NCBI RefSeq assembly: GCF_022538185.1
Contig: NZ_JAKYXC010000014.1
Coordinates: 1 to 64,000, forward strand
Direction of reading: 5' to 3'
DNA: 64,000 bases
Source: Microbacterium sp. CFH 31415
Lineage (GTDB): Bacteria; Actinomycetota; Actinomycetes; Actinomycetales; Microbacteriaceae
Shown one piece after another: positions 51,715 through 61,009 of this stretch (position 1 is the first letter of the stretch; the number at the start of each line of letters is the position of its first letter). The position numbers and the translations under genes were made by a program. The notes below the pieces were generated by a model. The model saw nothing but the letters and a program-made list of their open reading frames with translations. It had not been told where the DNA came from and searched no databases.

Positions 51715-52203
51715 ATGACGTCAGAACCGCGTGTGGTCGACCGCCTGATGGCCCGGCTGTTGCGCGTGCGCTGGCTCATGCGTCTGCCGATCCCGCTCTA
51801 CCGTGCGAGTCTCGGGTGGATCTTCGGCGATCGGCTGGTGATGATCGAGCACCGCGGGCGCACGTCCGGTGAGCGTCGCTTCGTCGTGGTCGAGGTCATC
51901 GGGATGGAACGCAACGCTGTGCGGGTCGCGAGTGGCTTCGGCCGTAAGTCGCAGTGGTATCGCAACCTCGCGGCGAACGGCGTGGCCTTCCTCAGCGTCG
52001 GGCGGTACCGGCGGGTGCGGGCGCAGCCGCGTCTGCTCGACCCGGCGGCGTCGGCGACCGTGCTCGCGGCGTACGCCGCCGCGCATCCCGAAGCCTGGAG
52101 TCATCTGCGGGCGGCGATGGAGGCGCTGCAGGGCGGCGAGCCTGACATCCCCGTCGTGGAGTTCGGGCCGCCGAGCGGCGGGACGGGGATCGAGGCCGAC
52201 TGA
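51715..52203 (+). CDS. Deazaflavin-dependent nitroreductase family protein
   Basis: A 162-aa split-barrel protein of the DUF385/Ddn type: PIPLYRASLGWIFGDRLVMI, EHRGRTSGERRFVVVEV and SQWYRNLAANGV. Members use F420 or flavin for reductions in actinobacteria. It starts 15 bp after the polymerase gene, likely in one transcript, although a functional link is not obvious. Confidence 0.82.
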   Translation: MTSEPRVVDRLMARLLRVRWLMRLPIPLYRASLGWIFGDRLVMIEHRGRTSGERRFVVVEVIGMERNAVRVASGFGRKSQWYRNLAANGVAFLSVGRYRRVRAQPRLLDPAASATVLAAYAAAHPEAWSHLRAAMEALQGGEPDIPVVEFGPPSGGTGIEAD

Positions 52204-52265
52204 GGGTACGGCTTCCTCCGCCGGTCAGAGGCGGTTCGTCTCACCCCACTCGCTCGACGCGCGCG

Positions 52266-53312
52266 TCAGTCGAGGACGTCGCCGAGGTCGTAGGCCGACA
52301 CGGACTCGAGCTGGTCGTACGTGCACGACTCGGGATCACGGTCCGGGCGCCAGCGCTCGAACTGCACGGTGTGACGGAAGCGCCAGCCCTCGAGCTGGTC
52401 GTAGCGCACCTCGAGGACCCGCTCGGGGCGCAGGTGCACGAACGACGAGTCGCGATCGGGCGCGGAGAAGCGCGACTTCTCGCCCTCGCCCTTCACGGCG
52501 GCGCCGCTCTCGTCGCGCTCGACGAGCGGAGCCAGCTCGTCGATCAGCTCGAGTCGGCGGGCGTTGCTCCAGGCGGCGACGCCGCCGACGGGGTAGAGCG
52601 TGCCGTCGTCGCCGTACAGTCCGACGAGCAGCGACCCCACGCCGGCACCCGACTTGTGGATGCGGTACCCCAGCGCGACGACGTCGGCCGTTCGCGCGTG
52701 CTTGATCTTGAACATCGTGCGCTTGTTGGGTGCGTAGGGCTGGGCGAGCGGCTTGGCCACGACCCCGTCGAGCCCGGCGCCCTCGAACTCGGCCAGCCAG
52801 TGCGCGGCGAGAGCGGGATCGTCGGTCGTGCGGGTCACGTGCACGGGGTGCGGCACACCGCCGAGCAGGTCGACGAGCTCGGCACGCCGCACCTCGAACG
52901 GCTCGGGCTGGAGATCCCGATCCCCGCGCGCGAGCAGGTCGAACGCGATGAACATCGCCGGCGTCGTCTCGGCCAGCATGTTCACGCGGGAAGCCGCGGG
53001 GTGGATGCGCTGGGTCAGCGACTCCCAGTCGAGCCGCTGCGTCCCGGGCTCGCCCTTGGGCACGACGATCTCGCCGTCGACGAGGCACGGCTCGGGGAGG
53101 AGGCGCGCGAAAGCCTCGACGAGTTCGGGGAAGTACCGCGTCAGCGGCTTCGCCCCGCGCGAGCCGATCTCGACGTTCTCGCCGTCCCACGACACCAGCG
53201 CGCGGAAGCCGTCCCATTTCGGTTCGAAGCTCAGCCCGCCCGGCGTCTTGGCAGGGTCGGGCACGGCGGGCACGGACTTCGCCAGCATCGGCGCGGGGAT
53301 GTCGTACGGCAT
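52266..53312 (-). CDS. ATP-dependent DNA ligase (LigC-like)
   Basis: A 348-aa ligase. The adenylated lysine is Lys32 in KWDGFR; further motifs are EIGSRG, VDGEIV, GLDGVVAK and TMFKIKHART. An OB-fold domain follows (about 210-348) with LRPERVLEVRYDQLEGWRFRH. Length and lack of other domains match LigC or the ligase part of LigD. With the polymerases at 2797 and 50668 it forms a split equivalent of LigD. Confidence 0.9.
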   Translation of the reverse strand: MPYDIPAPMLAKSVPAVPDPAKTPGGLSFEPKWDGFRALVSWDGENVEIGSRGAKPLTRYFPELVEAFARLLPEPCLVDGEIVVPKGEPGTQRLDWESLTQRIHPAASRVNMLAETTPAMFIAFDLLARGDRDLQPEPFEVRRAELVDLLGGVPHPVHVTRTTDDPALAAHWLAEFEGAGLDGVVAKPLAQPYAPNKRTMFKIKHARTADVVALGYRIHKSGAGVGSLLVGLYGDDGTLYPVGGVAAWSNARRLELIDELAPLVERDESGAAVKGEGEKSRFSAPDRDSSFVHLRPERVLEVRYDQLEGWRFRHTVQFERWRPDRDPESCTYDQLESVSAYDLGDVLD

Positions 53313-53350
53313 GAGCCCATCCTGCCGTGCACGTCGGACGCCGGACAGGC

Positions 53351-53428
53351 TCAGGTGCCGGATGCCGCGAACAGCGCCGCCGCCTCCGCTCGGTTCGACG
53401 CGCCGATCTTCGCACCGATCGCCGCAGT
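53351..53428 (-). pseudogene. Possible remnant of a LuxR-type DNA-binding domain
   Basis: On the minus strand 25 codons before a stop read TAAIGAKIGASNRAEAAALF and onward, resembling the last helix of LuxR/NarL proteins (HVSAIxAKLGxSNRxEAAAL). Nothing upstream continues the domain: the frame runs into the 23-bp repeats. It is probably the 3' end of a lost gene; the short length limits certainty. Confidence 0.35.
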
Positions 53429-53450
53429 CGCAGAGCTCCGGCGAGTCGCC

Positions 53451-53565
53451 CGACGCCGGCACACCCACACGCCCGACGCCGGCACACCCACACGCTCGAC
53501 GCCGGCACACCCACACGCTCGACGCCGACACACCCACACGCCGGACGCCGGCACGCCCGCACGCC
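53451..53565. repeat. 23-bp tandem repeat, five units
   Basis: Five head-to-tail units of CGACGCCGGC followed by ACACCCACACGCT; the first three differ at one base at most and the last two are more diverged. The period of 23 is not a multiple of three, so it is not coding. It lies between the ligase and the AI-2E family genes, next to the LuxR remnant. There are no spacers, so it is not a CRISPR. Confidence 0.85.
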
Positions 53566-53599
53566 GAGCCGGGTCCAAGACGCCGCCCGGAACTCCGGA

Positions 53600-54754
53600 T
53601 CAGGCCTCGATCGGAAGCTTCGGCCGGGCCCAGCGGGCGGGGAGGCCGGGTCCGTCCCAGACCTGGATGACGCCCCACGCCGCCGCGGCGATGGGCACGG
53701 CGAGCACGGCGCCCACGATGCCGCCGAGCACCGCGCCGACGGTCAGCGCCACGAGGATGACGAATGCGTGCAGCTTCATCGACCGGCCCATGAGGAACGG
53801 CTGCAGGAAGTTCCCCTCGAGCTGGTTGACGAGCACCACCACGCCGACGACGAAGAGCGCATTGACCCACCCGTTGGCGACGAGCGCGACGAGGGCGGCC
53901 AGGATGCCCGCCACCGTCGCACCGACGATCGGGATGAACGCGAGGAGGAACACGAGCACCGCGAGCGGTATGGCGAGAGGAACCTGGAGGATCAGGAGGC
54001 CGATCAGGATGCCGATCGCATCGACCGCCGCGACCGTGGCGGTGCCGCGCACGTACGAGCCGAGCACCGTGGTGGTCTTATCGCCGATGCGGCGCGCGCG
54101 CACGTAGTTCTCGCCGCGGAACGGCCGCAGCAGGAACTCCCACATCTGTGGTCCGTCCTTCAGGAAGAAGAACAGGATCGTCACCATGAGCACGAGGCCG
54201 GTGACGAAGTTGGCGACCGCGCCGACGCCCGCGAGTGCGCCCGAGCCGAACTGCGCGCTGGTGACGAAGTCGGTGAGCGTCGCGACCCACTCGTCGACCT
54301 GCTCGGGCTGCAGGAAGTCGAACGGCAGTGTCTGCAGCCACGCGAGCAGGTCGTCGAAACCGGCTTGCGCCTGTGTGTAGAGCTCGTCCCACTGGTCGCG
54401 CACCGCCCACACGATGAGCCAGCCGAGGAGCCCGAGGATGATGACGATCGCGAGGAGCGTCAGGAGGGTGGCCAGAATCGACGGGAGACCGCGGCGCCGC
54501 ATCCAGCTCATCACGGGGTTGAACGCGCATGCGAGGATGAGCGCGATCACCAGCGGGATCGTCACGAGCGTGAGCGACTGGATCACGAAGACGACCCCCG
54601 CGGCCACCGCCACGACGAGGATGATCTGCAGTGCGCGGATCGCGAGCTTGCCGAACCCGTCGGCCCACAGGCTCCACGGCGCGCGCGTAGCCCTCAGCTC
54701 GGCGTCGTGAGATTCCAGGCGCACGGTCTGCGGAGTGCTGCGGAAGAAGCCCAT
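53600..54754 (-). CDS. AI-2E family transporter
   Basis: A 384-aa membrane protein of the TqsA/PerM family, eight predicted helices. Conserved parts are ITIPLVIALILACAFNPVMSW near residue 65 and FIPIVGATVAGILAALVAL in the C-terminal half. Members export autoinducer-2 or act as sodium/proton antiporters; which applies here is not visible. Confidence 0.86.
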   Translation of the reverse strand: MGFFRSTPQTVRLESHDAELRATRAPWSLWADGFGKLAIRALQIILVVAVAAGVVFVIQSLTLVTIPLVIALILACAFNPVMSWMRRRGLPSILATLLTLLAIVIILGLLGWLIVWAVRDQWDELYTQAQAGFDDLLAWLQTLPFDFLQPEQVDEWVATLTDFVTSAQFGSGALAGVGAVANFVTGLVLMVTILFFFLKDGPQMWEFLLRPFRGENYVRARRIGDKTTTVLGSYVRGTATVAAVDAIGILIGLLILQVPLAIPLAVLVFLLAFIPIVGATVAGILAALVALVANGWVNALFVVGVVVLVNQLEGNFLQPFLMGRSMKLHAFVILVALTVGAVLGGIVGAVLAVPIAAAAWGVIQVWDGPGLPARWARPKLPIEA

Positions 54755-54816
54755 GCGCCGAGGCTAAGGGCGCCGGCCGCGCCGCTCGGGCGCCTTGCCG
54801 GGAGAGGCGGTGTTTG

Positions 54817-56049
54817 CTAGGCGAACGCGCTCATACCGGTGATGTCGCGCCCGATCAGCAGGGCCTGAACGCTCTCGGTGCCCTCGTAGGTGTGGATGGC
54901 CTCGATGTCGGTCATGTGCTGCATCACCCCGTTCTCGAGCAGGATCCCGTTGCCGCCGAGCAGGTCGCGCGCCGTCGCCGCGATCCGTCGCGCCGCACGC
55001 GTGTTGTGGTACTTCGCGAGGGAGGCCTGCGTCGGTCGCAGTCCGCCGGATGCCTCGAGGTCGGCGAGGTGCCGGCAGTACAGCTGCATCGCGGTCAGCT
55101 CCTCGAGCATCTGCGCGAGGCGTTCCTGGACCATCTGGAACTTCGCCAGCGGTTTGCCGAACTGCATCCGCTGCTGGGCATACGACAGCGCCGCCTCGTA
55201 GCAGGCGGTCGCGTGACCGAGCGCCGACCATGCGACGCCCGAGCGCGTGGAGTACAGCACGGTCGAGGCATCCTTGAAGCTCTTCGTGCCCGGCAGCGCC
55301 GCGTCGAGGGGGACGCGAACCCCGTCCAGAGTGATGAGGGCCTGATGGATGCCGCGCAGCGACGCCTTGCCGCCGATCACGGTGCCGGTGTACCCGGCGG
55401 TCTCCTGCTCCACGAGGAAGCAGCGGACGGCGCCGTGCTCGGACGCGTCGGGGTCGTCGACGCGCGCCCACACGAACGTGATGCCGCCGGATGCGCCGTT
55501 GCCGATCCACTTCTTGGCGCCGTCGATCACCCACTCGTCGCCGTCGCGGCGGGCGACGGTCTCGAGCGACACGGAGTCCGAGCCGTGGTCGGGCTCGGTG
55601 AGTGCGAAGGAGGCGGGAACCTCACCGCGTGCGACAGGCTTCAGCCAGCGATCCTGCTGCTCGGGGCTGCCGAACAGCGCGAGCGTGCGCAGCGCGAGGC
55701 CGCCCTGGACGGCGATCACGGTGCCGAGCGAGCCGTCCCCGCGCGACACCTCCATGTTGACCAGTCCGGCCGCCAGCGGCGAGAAGCGGGTGAGCTCCGG
55801 GTGCACGATGCCGTCGTTCAGGAGGTCGAGTTCCCCGAGGCGCATCGCGATGTCGAGGGGGTAGTCCGCGGCATCCCACGCGTCCTGCATACGGGTGCCG
55901 ACCTCGTCGACGTAGGCCTGCGCGCGCTCCCACACCGCGCGGTCCTCGGCGGGGATGTCGGCGAACACCTGGTAGTAGTCGGTGCCGAGGCGCCGCGTGA
56001 CGTCGTAGCCGGCGGCGCTCTGGCCGGGACGGGGCTGGAACTCGGTCAC
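54817..56049 (-). CDS. Acyl-CoA dehydrogenase (glutaryl-CoA dehydrogenase-like)
   Basis: A 410-aa FAD-dependent dehydrogenase. FAD/substrate motifs: FALTEPDHGSDS and WIGNG; GKPLAKFQMVQERLAQM; the catalytic glutamate is in HTYEGTES near the C-terminus, in the glutaryl-CoA dehydrogenase style, followed by IGRDITGMSAFA. It would oxidise an acyl-CoA in fatty or amino acid breakdown. GTG 56049 has GAGGAG upstream; an AT-rich promoter zone lies at 56060-56100. Confidence 0.88.
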   Translation of the reverse strand: MTEFQPRPGQSAAGYDVTRRLGTDYYQVFADIPAEDRAVWERAQAYVDEVGTRMQDAWDAADYPLDIAMRLGELDLLNDGIVHPELTRFSPLAAGLVNMEVSRGDGSLGTVIAVQGGLALRTLALFGSPEQQDRWLKPVARGEVPASFALTEPDHGSDSVSLETVARRDGDEWVIDGAKKWIGNGASGGITFVWARVDDPDASEHGAVRCFLVEQETAGYTGTVIGGKASLRGIHQALITLDGVRVPLDAALPGTKSFKDASTVLYSTRSGVAWSALGHATACYEAALSYAQQRMQFGKPLAKFQMVQERLAQMLEELTAMQLYCRHLADLEASGGLRPTQASLAKYHNTRAARRIAATARDLLGGNGILLENGVMQHMTDIEAIHTYEGTESVQALLIGRDITGMSAFA

Positions 56050-56123
56050 GACGGACTCCTCTTGGTGAAACTGAATGTCAAGTCACATAGTACTCAGTCT
56101 CACACCACATCCTCCTCAGTCCG

Positions 56124-56870
56124 TCAGCGCCGAGGCGTCCAGCCGGACGGGAGCGGGCCGTCGATCGCGGCTCGCTCGACATCGGCCGCCGCGGACCAGC
56201 CCTGCGCGGCATCCCGTCCGTCGAAGCCGCCCCGTGCGATGCGCATCCCTACGTCGTCGTGGTGCATGCGGGGTGCACCGCCGCGCCGCGTCGAGGCGCG
56301 CACGCTCCAGGCGTCGTCAGCGAACCCGCCGCCGCGGAACACGCGGTAGGCGTCGTAGCGGGCGGAATCGAGCAGATCCCAGCACCACTCCCACACGTTG
56401 CCGAGGGTGTCGAAGAGCCCGTTGAGGTTGGGGAGCTTGCCGCCGACGTCCTGAGGGGCGGTGACCCCGTCGACGCTGGTCCAGGCGACCTCGGCGAGTG
56501 GTCCGTAGTGGGCGCCCGTCGAGCCTGCGCGGCATGCGAACTCCCACTCCGCCTCGGTCGGCAGCCGGTAGCCGTCGGAGTCGACGTGCCACGTGACGTC
56601 CTCGCCGTCGAAGGAGTACGCCGGGTCGAGGCCCTCCCACTCCGACGCGGCGTTGCAGAAGCGGATGGCGCGCAGCCAGCTCACGTCGACCGCGGGACGG
56701 CGGGGATGACGAGCCAGGGCCTCTCCGACGATCTCGGCGAGCTGCTCCTGCGTGACCGGGTAGACGCCGATCTCGAAGGGCTCGAGTGCGACCGTGCGCC
56801 GCGTCCTGGTCCGCGCGTCGTGCAGGGTCACCGAGCCGCCGGCGATGCGGGCGAGCTCGAGGTCGGTCAC
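56124..56870 (-). CDS. FGE-sulfatase-fold (SUMF1-like) protein
   Basis: A 248-aa protein with the formylglycine-generating-enzyme fold: GVYPVTQEQ, YRLPTEAEWEFACRAG, LGNVWEWCWD and RVFRGGGFADDAWSVRASTRRG. True FGEs have two active-site cysteines in the segment after RGG; here that segment has none. It is thus likely another member of the fold, such as a binding or oxidoreductase protein. No sulfatase gene is near. Confidence 0.82.
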   Translation of the reverse strand: MTDLELARIAGGSVTLHDARTRTRRTVALEPFEIGVYPVTQEQLAEIVGEALARHPRRPAVDVSWLRAIRFCNAASEWEGLDPAYSFDGEDVTWHVDSDGYRLPTEAEWEFACRAGSTGAHYGPLAEVAWTSVDGVTAPQDVGGKLPNLNGLFDTLGNVWEWCWDLLDSARYDAYRVFRGGGFADDAWSVRASTRRGGAPRMHHDDVGMRIARGGFDGRDAAQGWSAAADVERAAIDGPLPSGWTPRR

Positions 56871-56966
56871 GACACCGCCTCCGTGTGGAGGGTGCGGTGT
56901 CCCGGGCTGTTCACGCTCCCGAGCCTAGGACCGCGGCGACGCCGGCGCCCGCGCGAGTTCGGGTGA

Positions 56967-58094
56967 TCAGGACGGCGGGTCGAGCGTGATCAGCTGGCGC
57001 AGCTCACCGCCCCCGGCGAGGCGGTCCATCGCCTCGTCGAGGTCGCCGAGGTGGATGCGCGATGACACGAGCCGTTCGAGCGGCAGGCGGCCGGCGCGCC
57101 ACAGCTCGATGTAGCGAGGGATGTCCCGGCTGGGCACCGCCGATCCGAGGTAGCTCCCGACGATCGTGCGGGCCTCCGCCGTCAGCACCAGCGGCGACAC
57201 GCTCGCGCGGGCGTCGGGGGCGGGAAGGCCGACCGTCACGGTGGTGCCGCCCGGGGCGGTGAGGGCGACCGCGGTCTCGAAGGCGCGTGCGGCGCCCGCC
57301 GCCTCGACGACGACGGGGGCCCGGATCCCGCGCTCCACCGCTTCGGCCGGGCTCATTGCGCCGACGGCGCCGAGACCGCGGGCGAGGCCGAGCTTCGCGT
57401 CGACGGCATCGACGCCGATGACCTCGTGGCCCAGCGCGACGGCCACGAGCAGCGCGGCCATGCCCACGCCGCCCAGCCCGACGACGATGACGCGCTCGCC
57501 TGGCGCCGGGCGGCCTGCGTTGAGCACGGCGCCGCCGCCGGTCAGCACCGCGCAGCCGAGCAGCGCGGCGACCGCGGCAGGCACGTCGGGGTCGACCTTC
57601 ACCACCGACGTGCGGTTCACGACGGCGTGGGTCGCGAACGCCGAGACGCCGAGGTGGTGGTGCACGTCCTGGTCTGCGCCGTCGGTGCCTGTGCGATGAA
57701 GACGGATGCCGCCGCCCACGAGCGTGCCGGCGTTGTTGGCCGCCGTTCCCGGTGTGCAGGGCAGACGCCCCTCGGTACGGCAGCCGTCGCATTCGCCGCA
57801 GCGGGGGAGGAAGGTCATCACGACACGGTCGCCGCGCGCGACATCCGCGATCCCCTCGCCGATCTCTTCGACGATGCCCGCCGCCTCGTGGCCGAGGAGC
57901 ATGGGCGTCGGACGCACGCGGTTGCCGTCGACCACGCTGAGGTCGGAGTGGCAGACGCCCGCAGCCTCGATGCGGACGAGCAGCTCGCCGGCACCGGGCG
58001 GGTCCAGCTCGAGAGGGCCGACGGTGAAGGGCCGCGAGCGGGCGAAGGGCGTCACGGCGCCGGAGCGTTCGAGCACGGCTCCGATGATCTGCAT
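56967..58094 (-). CDS. Zinc-dependent alcohol dehydrogenase
   Basis: A 375-aa medium-chain dehydrogenase. Catalytic zinc: Cys in AAGVCHSD and GHEAAG. Structural zinc: RCGECDGC and LPCTPG with four cysteines. NAD-binding GLGGVGMAAL, then a Rossmann acid in GVDAVDAK, suggesting NAD. It resembles class III-type/mycothiol-dependent or benzyl alcohol dehydrogenases; substrate uncertain. ATG 58094 has AGGAGG 5 bp upstream; upstream in-frame codons are not used. Confidence 0.87.
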   Translation of the reverse strand: MQIIGAVLERSGAVTPFARSRPFTVGPLELDPPGAGELLVRIEAAGVCHSDLSVVDGNRVRPTPMLLGHEAAGIVEEIGEGIADVARGDRVVMTFLPRCGECDGCRTEGRLPCTPGTAANNAGTLVGGGIRLHRTGTDGADQDVHHHLGVSAFATHAVVNRTSVVKVDPDVPAAVAALLGCAVLTGGGAVLNAGRPAPGERVIVVGLGGVGMAALLVAVALGHEVIGVDAVDAKLGLARGLGAVGAMSPAEAVERGIRAPVVVEAAGAARAFETAVALTAPGGTTVTVGLPAPDARASVSPLVLTAEARTIVGSYLGSAVPSRDIPRYIELWRAGRLPLERLVSSRIHLGDLDEAMDRLAGGGELRQLITLDPPS

Positions 58095-58201
58095 GCGACC
58101 TCCTCGTCGTCGGCCGCGCCGGTGCGGCACGCGCAGCTCTCCCTCGCACGATAGGCCGTGCACGGTCGTCCCGCGAATCGAGCCGCGGCCGATCGGCGGC
58201 C

Positions 58202-60925
58202 TCAGGCGGCGACGGTCCTCCGCGCGGTGCGACCGCGGCGGATCCACTTCTCGACCTCGACGAACAGCGGCACGACGAGGGACAGCCCGATGCAGATGAG
58301 CCACTCGCTCCCGTTGAGCGACACCGTGCCCACGAGCCGCTGGAGGAAGCCGATCTCGACCGCCGCGACGGTGATCGCCAGCGGGATCGCGAGCCACTTG
58401 ATCGCGGCGAGGATCGGCGCCGACAGGCCGGACTCGGGATCGCGTCGCATCGCCAGTCCACCCAGGACCGCACCGAACGCAGCGACGACGAACGTCATCG
58501 TCACAGGGACATTCGGCTCGGACGGGCTCGCCTGGCCGGAGAACAGCAGCAGCGGGATCAGCGTCATGAGGAAGAGCACGCCGCCGTAGACGAACCACAG
58601 CGTGACGGCACCGGCGTTGGCGATCGTCTTCTTCGGATCCCGCGGCGGCTTGAGCATGATGCCGTCCGGCACCGGGTCGAGGAGGATCACGATGACCGGG
58701 AAGATCGAGATGAAGAAGTTCAGGAACAGGATCATGATGGGCGTGAGCGGCACGCCGCTGTTGATGTCGAAGACACTCGCCACCAGGAACAGCAGCACCA
58801 GGGAGAACAGCTGCGACATCTGGTAGCGGACGTAGCTGACGATCTTCTCGTAGATCCCGCGCCCCAGCCGGACCGCGGTGACCAGCGTGCCGAAGTTGTC
58901 ATCGACCAGGATCATCTTCCCGGCCTGCTTCGTCACCTCGCTGCCCGACCCCATCGCCACGCCGATGTCGGCCTGCTTGAGGGCGGCGGCGTCGTTCACG
59001 GCGTCACCGGTCATCGCGACGACGGCGCCGTCCTCCTGCATCAGGCGCGCGAGACGGAGCTTGTCCTCGGGGGTCACGCGGCCGAACACGTGCAGGTTCG
59101 GCAGAGCGGCCTTCAGCTCATCGTCGCTCATCGCCTGGATGTCGGCGCCGCTCGCGGCTCCGGGGCCGAGCCCGAGTTTCGCGCCGATGGCGGCGGCCGT
59201 GATCGCGTGGTCGCCGGTGATCATCCGCACCGCGATGCCGGCCTCGTGGGCGATGCGCACAGCCTCCTTCGACGAGGGGCGCAGCGGATCGATGATGCCC
59301 ACCAGACCGACGAAAGTGAGGTCCTTCACCTCGGCCATCGGGTCGTCCGGAACCGGCGAACCGGGCGCGAACCGCCGCACCGCGAACGCCAGCACGCGCA
59401 GACCCTGCTCCGACAGCTTCCGGTTCGCGCCGAGGACGGTCTGCAGCTGCGCGTCGATCGGCGCCGGGCCGTTGGCGGTCATCACCGTCGAGCAGCGGTC
59501 GAGCACGACATCCGGTCCGCCCTTGACGAGCGCGACCAGTCGCGTCGCGCCCTCCTGCGGCACCTCGTGGAAGGTCGCCATGAACTTGTAAGCGGAGTCG
59601 AACGGCACCTCGGCGGCGCGGGGGAACTTCGCGCGAGTGAGCTCGGCGTCGGCACCCATCTTGGCGGCGAGCACGACGAGGGCGGCCTCGGTCGGATCGC
59701 CGATCACGACGCCGTCGTCCGACACCGTCGCATCGCTGCAGAGGGTGAGCCCGAGCGCGAGCTGCGTGAAGTCGGGCACGGGCTGCCCGGCGACCTGCCG
59801 GATGTCTCCCGTCTTCTCGTATCCGCTCCCGCCGACCGTGAACGAGTCGCCCGCGTAGTAGAGCGACTCGACGGTCATCTCGTTCATCGTGAGCGTGCCG
59901 GTCTTGTCGGAGTTGATCGCGCTCGTCGCGCCCAGCGTCTCGACATCGGTGAGGTTCTTCACGACCGCCTGGTGCTCGGCGAGCTGGCGCGATCCGTACG
60001 AGAGCATCGCCTGCACGAACGAGGGCATACCGGTGGGGATGGCCGAGATCGCCATGGAGATGCCGAGCAGGATGACGGACGCGAGCGGCTGCTGACGCAC
60101 CAGCCCGAAGATCACGATGACCGCAACGGCACCCCACGCGATCCAGCCGAGCACGCCGGTGAGCGAGTCGAGCTCCCGCTGCAGCGGAGACTTCGCCTGC
60201 TTCACCGACGACAGCATCGAGGCGATCTGCCCCATCTGGGTCGTCATGCCGGTGTCGGTGATCACGACGGTCGCGGTGCCGCGGGTGACCTGCGTGTTCT
60301 GGAACGCCATGTTGGCGCGGTCGCCCAGCGTCGTATCGGGGTCACCGATGGTCGCGGCGTCCTTGGCGATCGGAGCGCTCTCACCGGTCAGCGCCGCTTC
60401 CTGGGTCTCGAGCGTCGCGGAGCGCAGGATGCGGCCGTCGGCGGGCACGATGTCGCCGGCTTCGAGCGCGACGAGGTCGCCGGGCACGATGTCGGTCGCG
60501 GCGATCTGCAGGAGACTCCCGTCGCGGATGACCCGGGCCTGCGGGATCTGCATCTTCGACAGGGCGTCGACGGAGGCCTTCGCCTTCATCTCCTGGCTCG
60601 CCCCCAGGAACACGTTCAGCACCACGAGGGCGCCCACCACGATGCCGACGCTGACCTGTCCGATGAGCAGGCTGATCACCGCGACGATGACGAGCATCAC
60701 GTTCATCGGGTCGGCGAGCTGGCTCAGCGACACCTGCCAGAGCGACGGCGGCTTCTCGGCCGCGATCGCATTGGGCCCGTGCTCGGCGAGCCGCCGCTCC
60801 GCCTCGGTCGCGGTCAGCCCGCGTTCGCGGTCGGATCCGAGGGCGGCGACGACCTCGTCGGGCTCTTTCGTGTACCAGGGGGTCGGTCCGGCGGCAGCGG
60901 TCGGCGACGATTCCACGGTGCTCAT
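58202..60925 (-). CDS. P-type cation-translocating ATPase
   Basis: A 907-aa membrane pump with a cation-ATPase N-terminal domain (about 10-80), actuator TGES (about 185), phosphorylation site DKTGTLTMNEM, nucleotide site KGGPDVVLDRC, hinge TGDAVNDAAALKQADIGVAMG and ten helices. The type II pattern fits calcium or Na/K-type pumps (PacL-like); helix 4 shows AIPTGMPSF, so the exact ion is not clear. It forms a single gene. Confidence 0.9.
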   Translation of the reverse strand: MSTVESSPTAAAGPTPWYTKEPDEVVAALGSDRERGLTATEAERRLAEHGPNAIAAEKPPSLWQVSLSQLADPMNVMLVIVAVISLLIGQVSVGIVVGALVVLNVFLGASQEMKAKASVDALSKMQIPQARVIRDGSLLQIAATDIVPGDLVALEAGDIVPADGRILRSATLETQEAALTGESAPIAKDAATIGDPDTTLGDRANMAFQNTQVTRGTATVVITDTGMTTQMGQIASMLSSVKQAKSPLQRELDSLTGVLGWIAWGAVAVIVIFGLVRQQPLASVILLGISMAISAIPTGMPSFVQAMLSYGSRQLAEHQAVVKNLTDVETLGATSAINSDKTGTLTMNEMTVESLYYAGDSFTVGGSGYEKTGDIRQVAGQPVPDFTQLALGLTLCSDATVSDDGVVIGDPTEAALVVLAAKMGADAELTRAKFPRAAEVPFDSAYKFMATFHEVPQEGATRLVALVKGGPDVVLDRCSTVMTANGPAPIDAQLQTVLGANRKLSEQGLRVLAFAVRRFAPGSPVPDDPMAEVKDLTFVGLVGIIDPLRPSSKEAVRIAHEAGIAVRMITGDHAITAAAIGAKLGLGPGAASGADIQAMSDDELKAALPNLHVFGRVTPEDKLRLARLMQEDGAVVAMTGDAVNDAAALKQADIGVAMGSGSEVTKQAGKMILVDDNFGTLVTAVRLGRGIYEKIVSYVRYQMSQLFSLVLLFLVASVFDINSGVPLTPIMILFLNFFISIFPVIVILLDPVPDGIMLKPPRDPKKTIANAGAVTLWFVYGGVLFLMTLIPLLLFSGQASPSEPNVPVTMTFVVAAFGAVLGGLAMRRDPESGLSAPILAAIKWLAIPLAITVAAVEIGFLQRLVGTVSLNGSEWLICIGLSLVVPLFVEVEKWIRRGRTARRTVAA

Positions 60926-61009
60926 GTGGCGACCATACCGCCGCTCATTCGGCGGGGCGAGAATGAGATCCGCGTTCGCCGGGTGATTTCGGAGAGCGGA
61001 TGCCGCGGC

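Noticed and set aside
53451..53565. Possible CRISPR array
   Set aside because: Units are directly adjacent with no spacers and no cas gene is in the window.
56124..56870. Formylglycine-generating enzyme activating sulfatases
   Set aside because: The active-site cysteines are missing and no sulfatase is encoded in the window.
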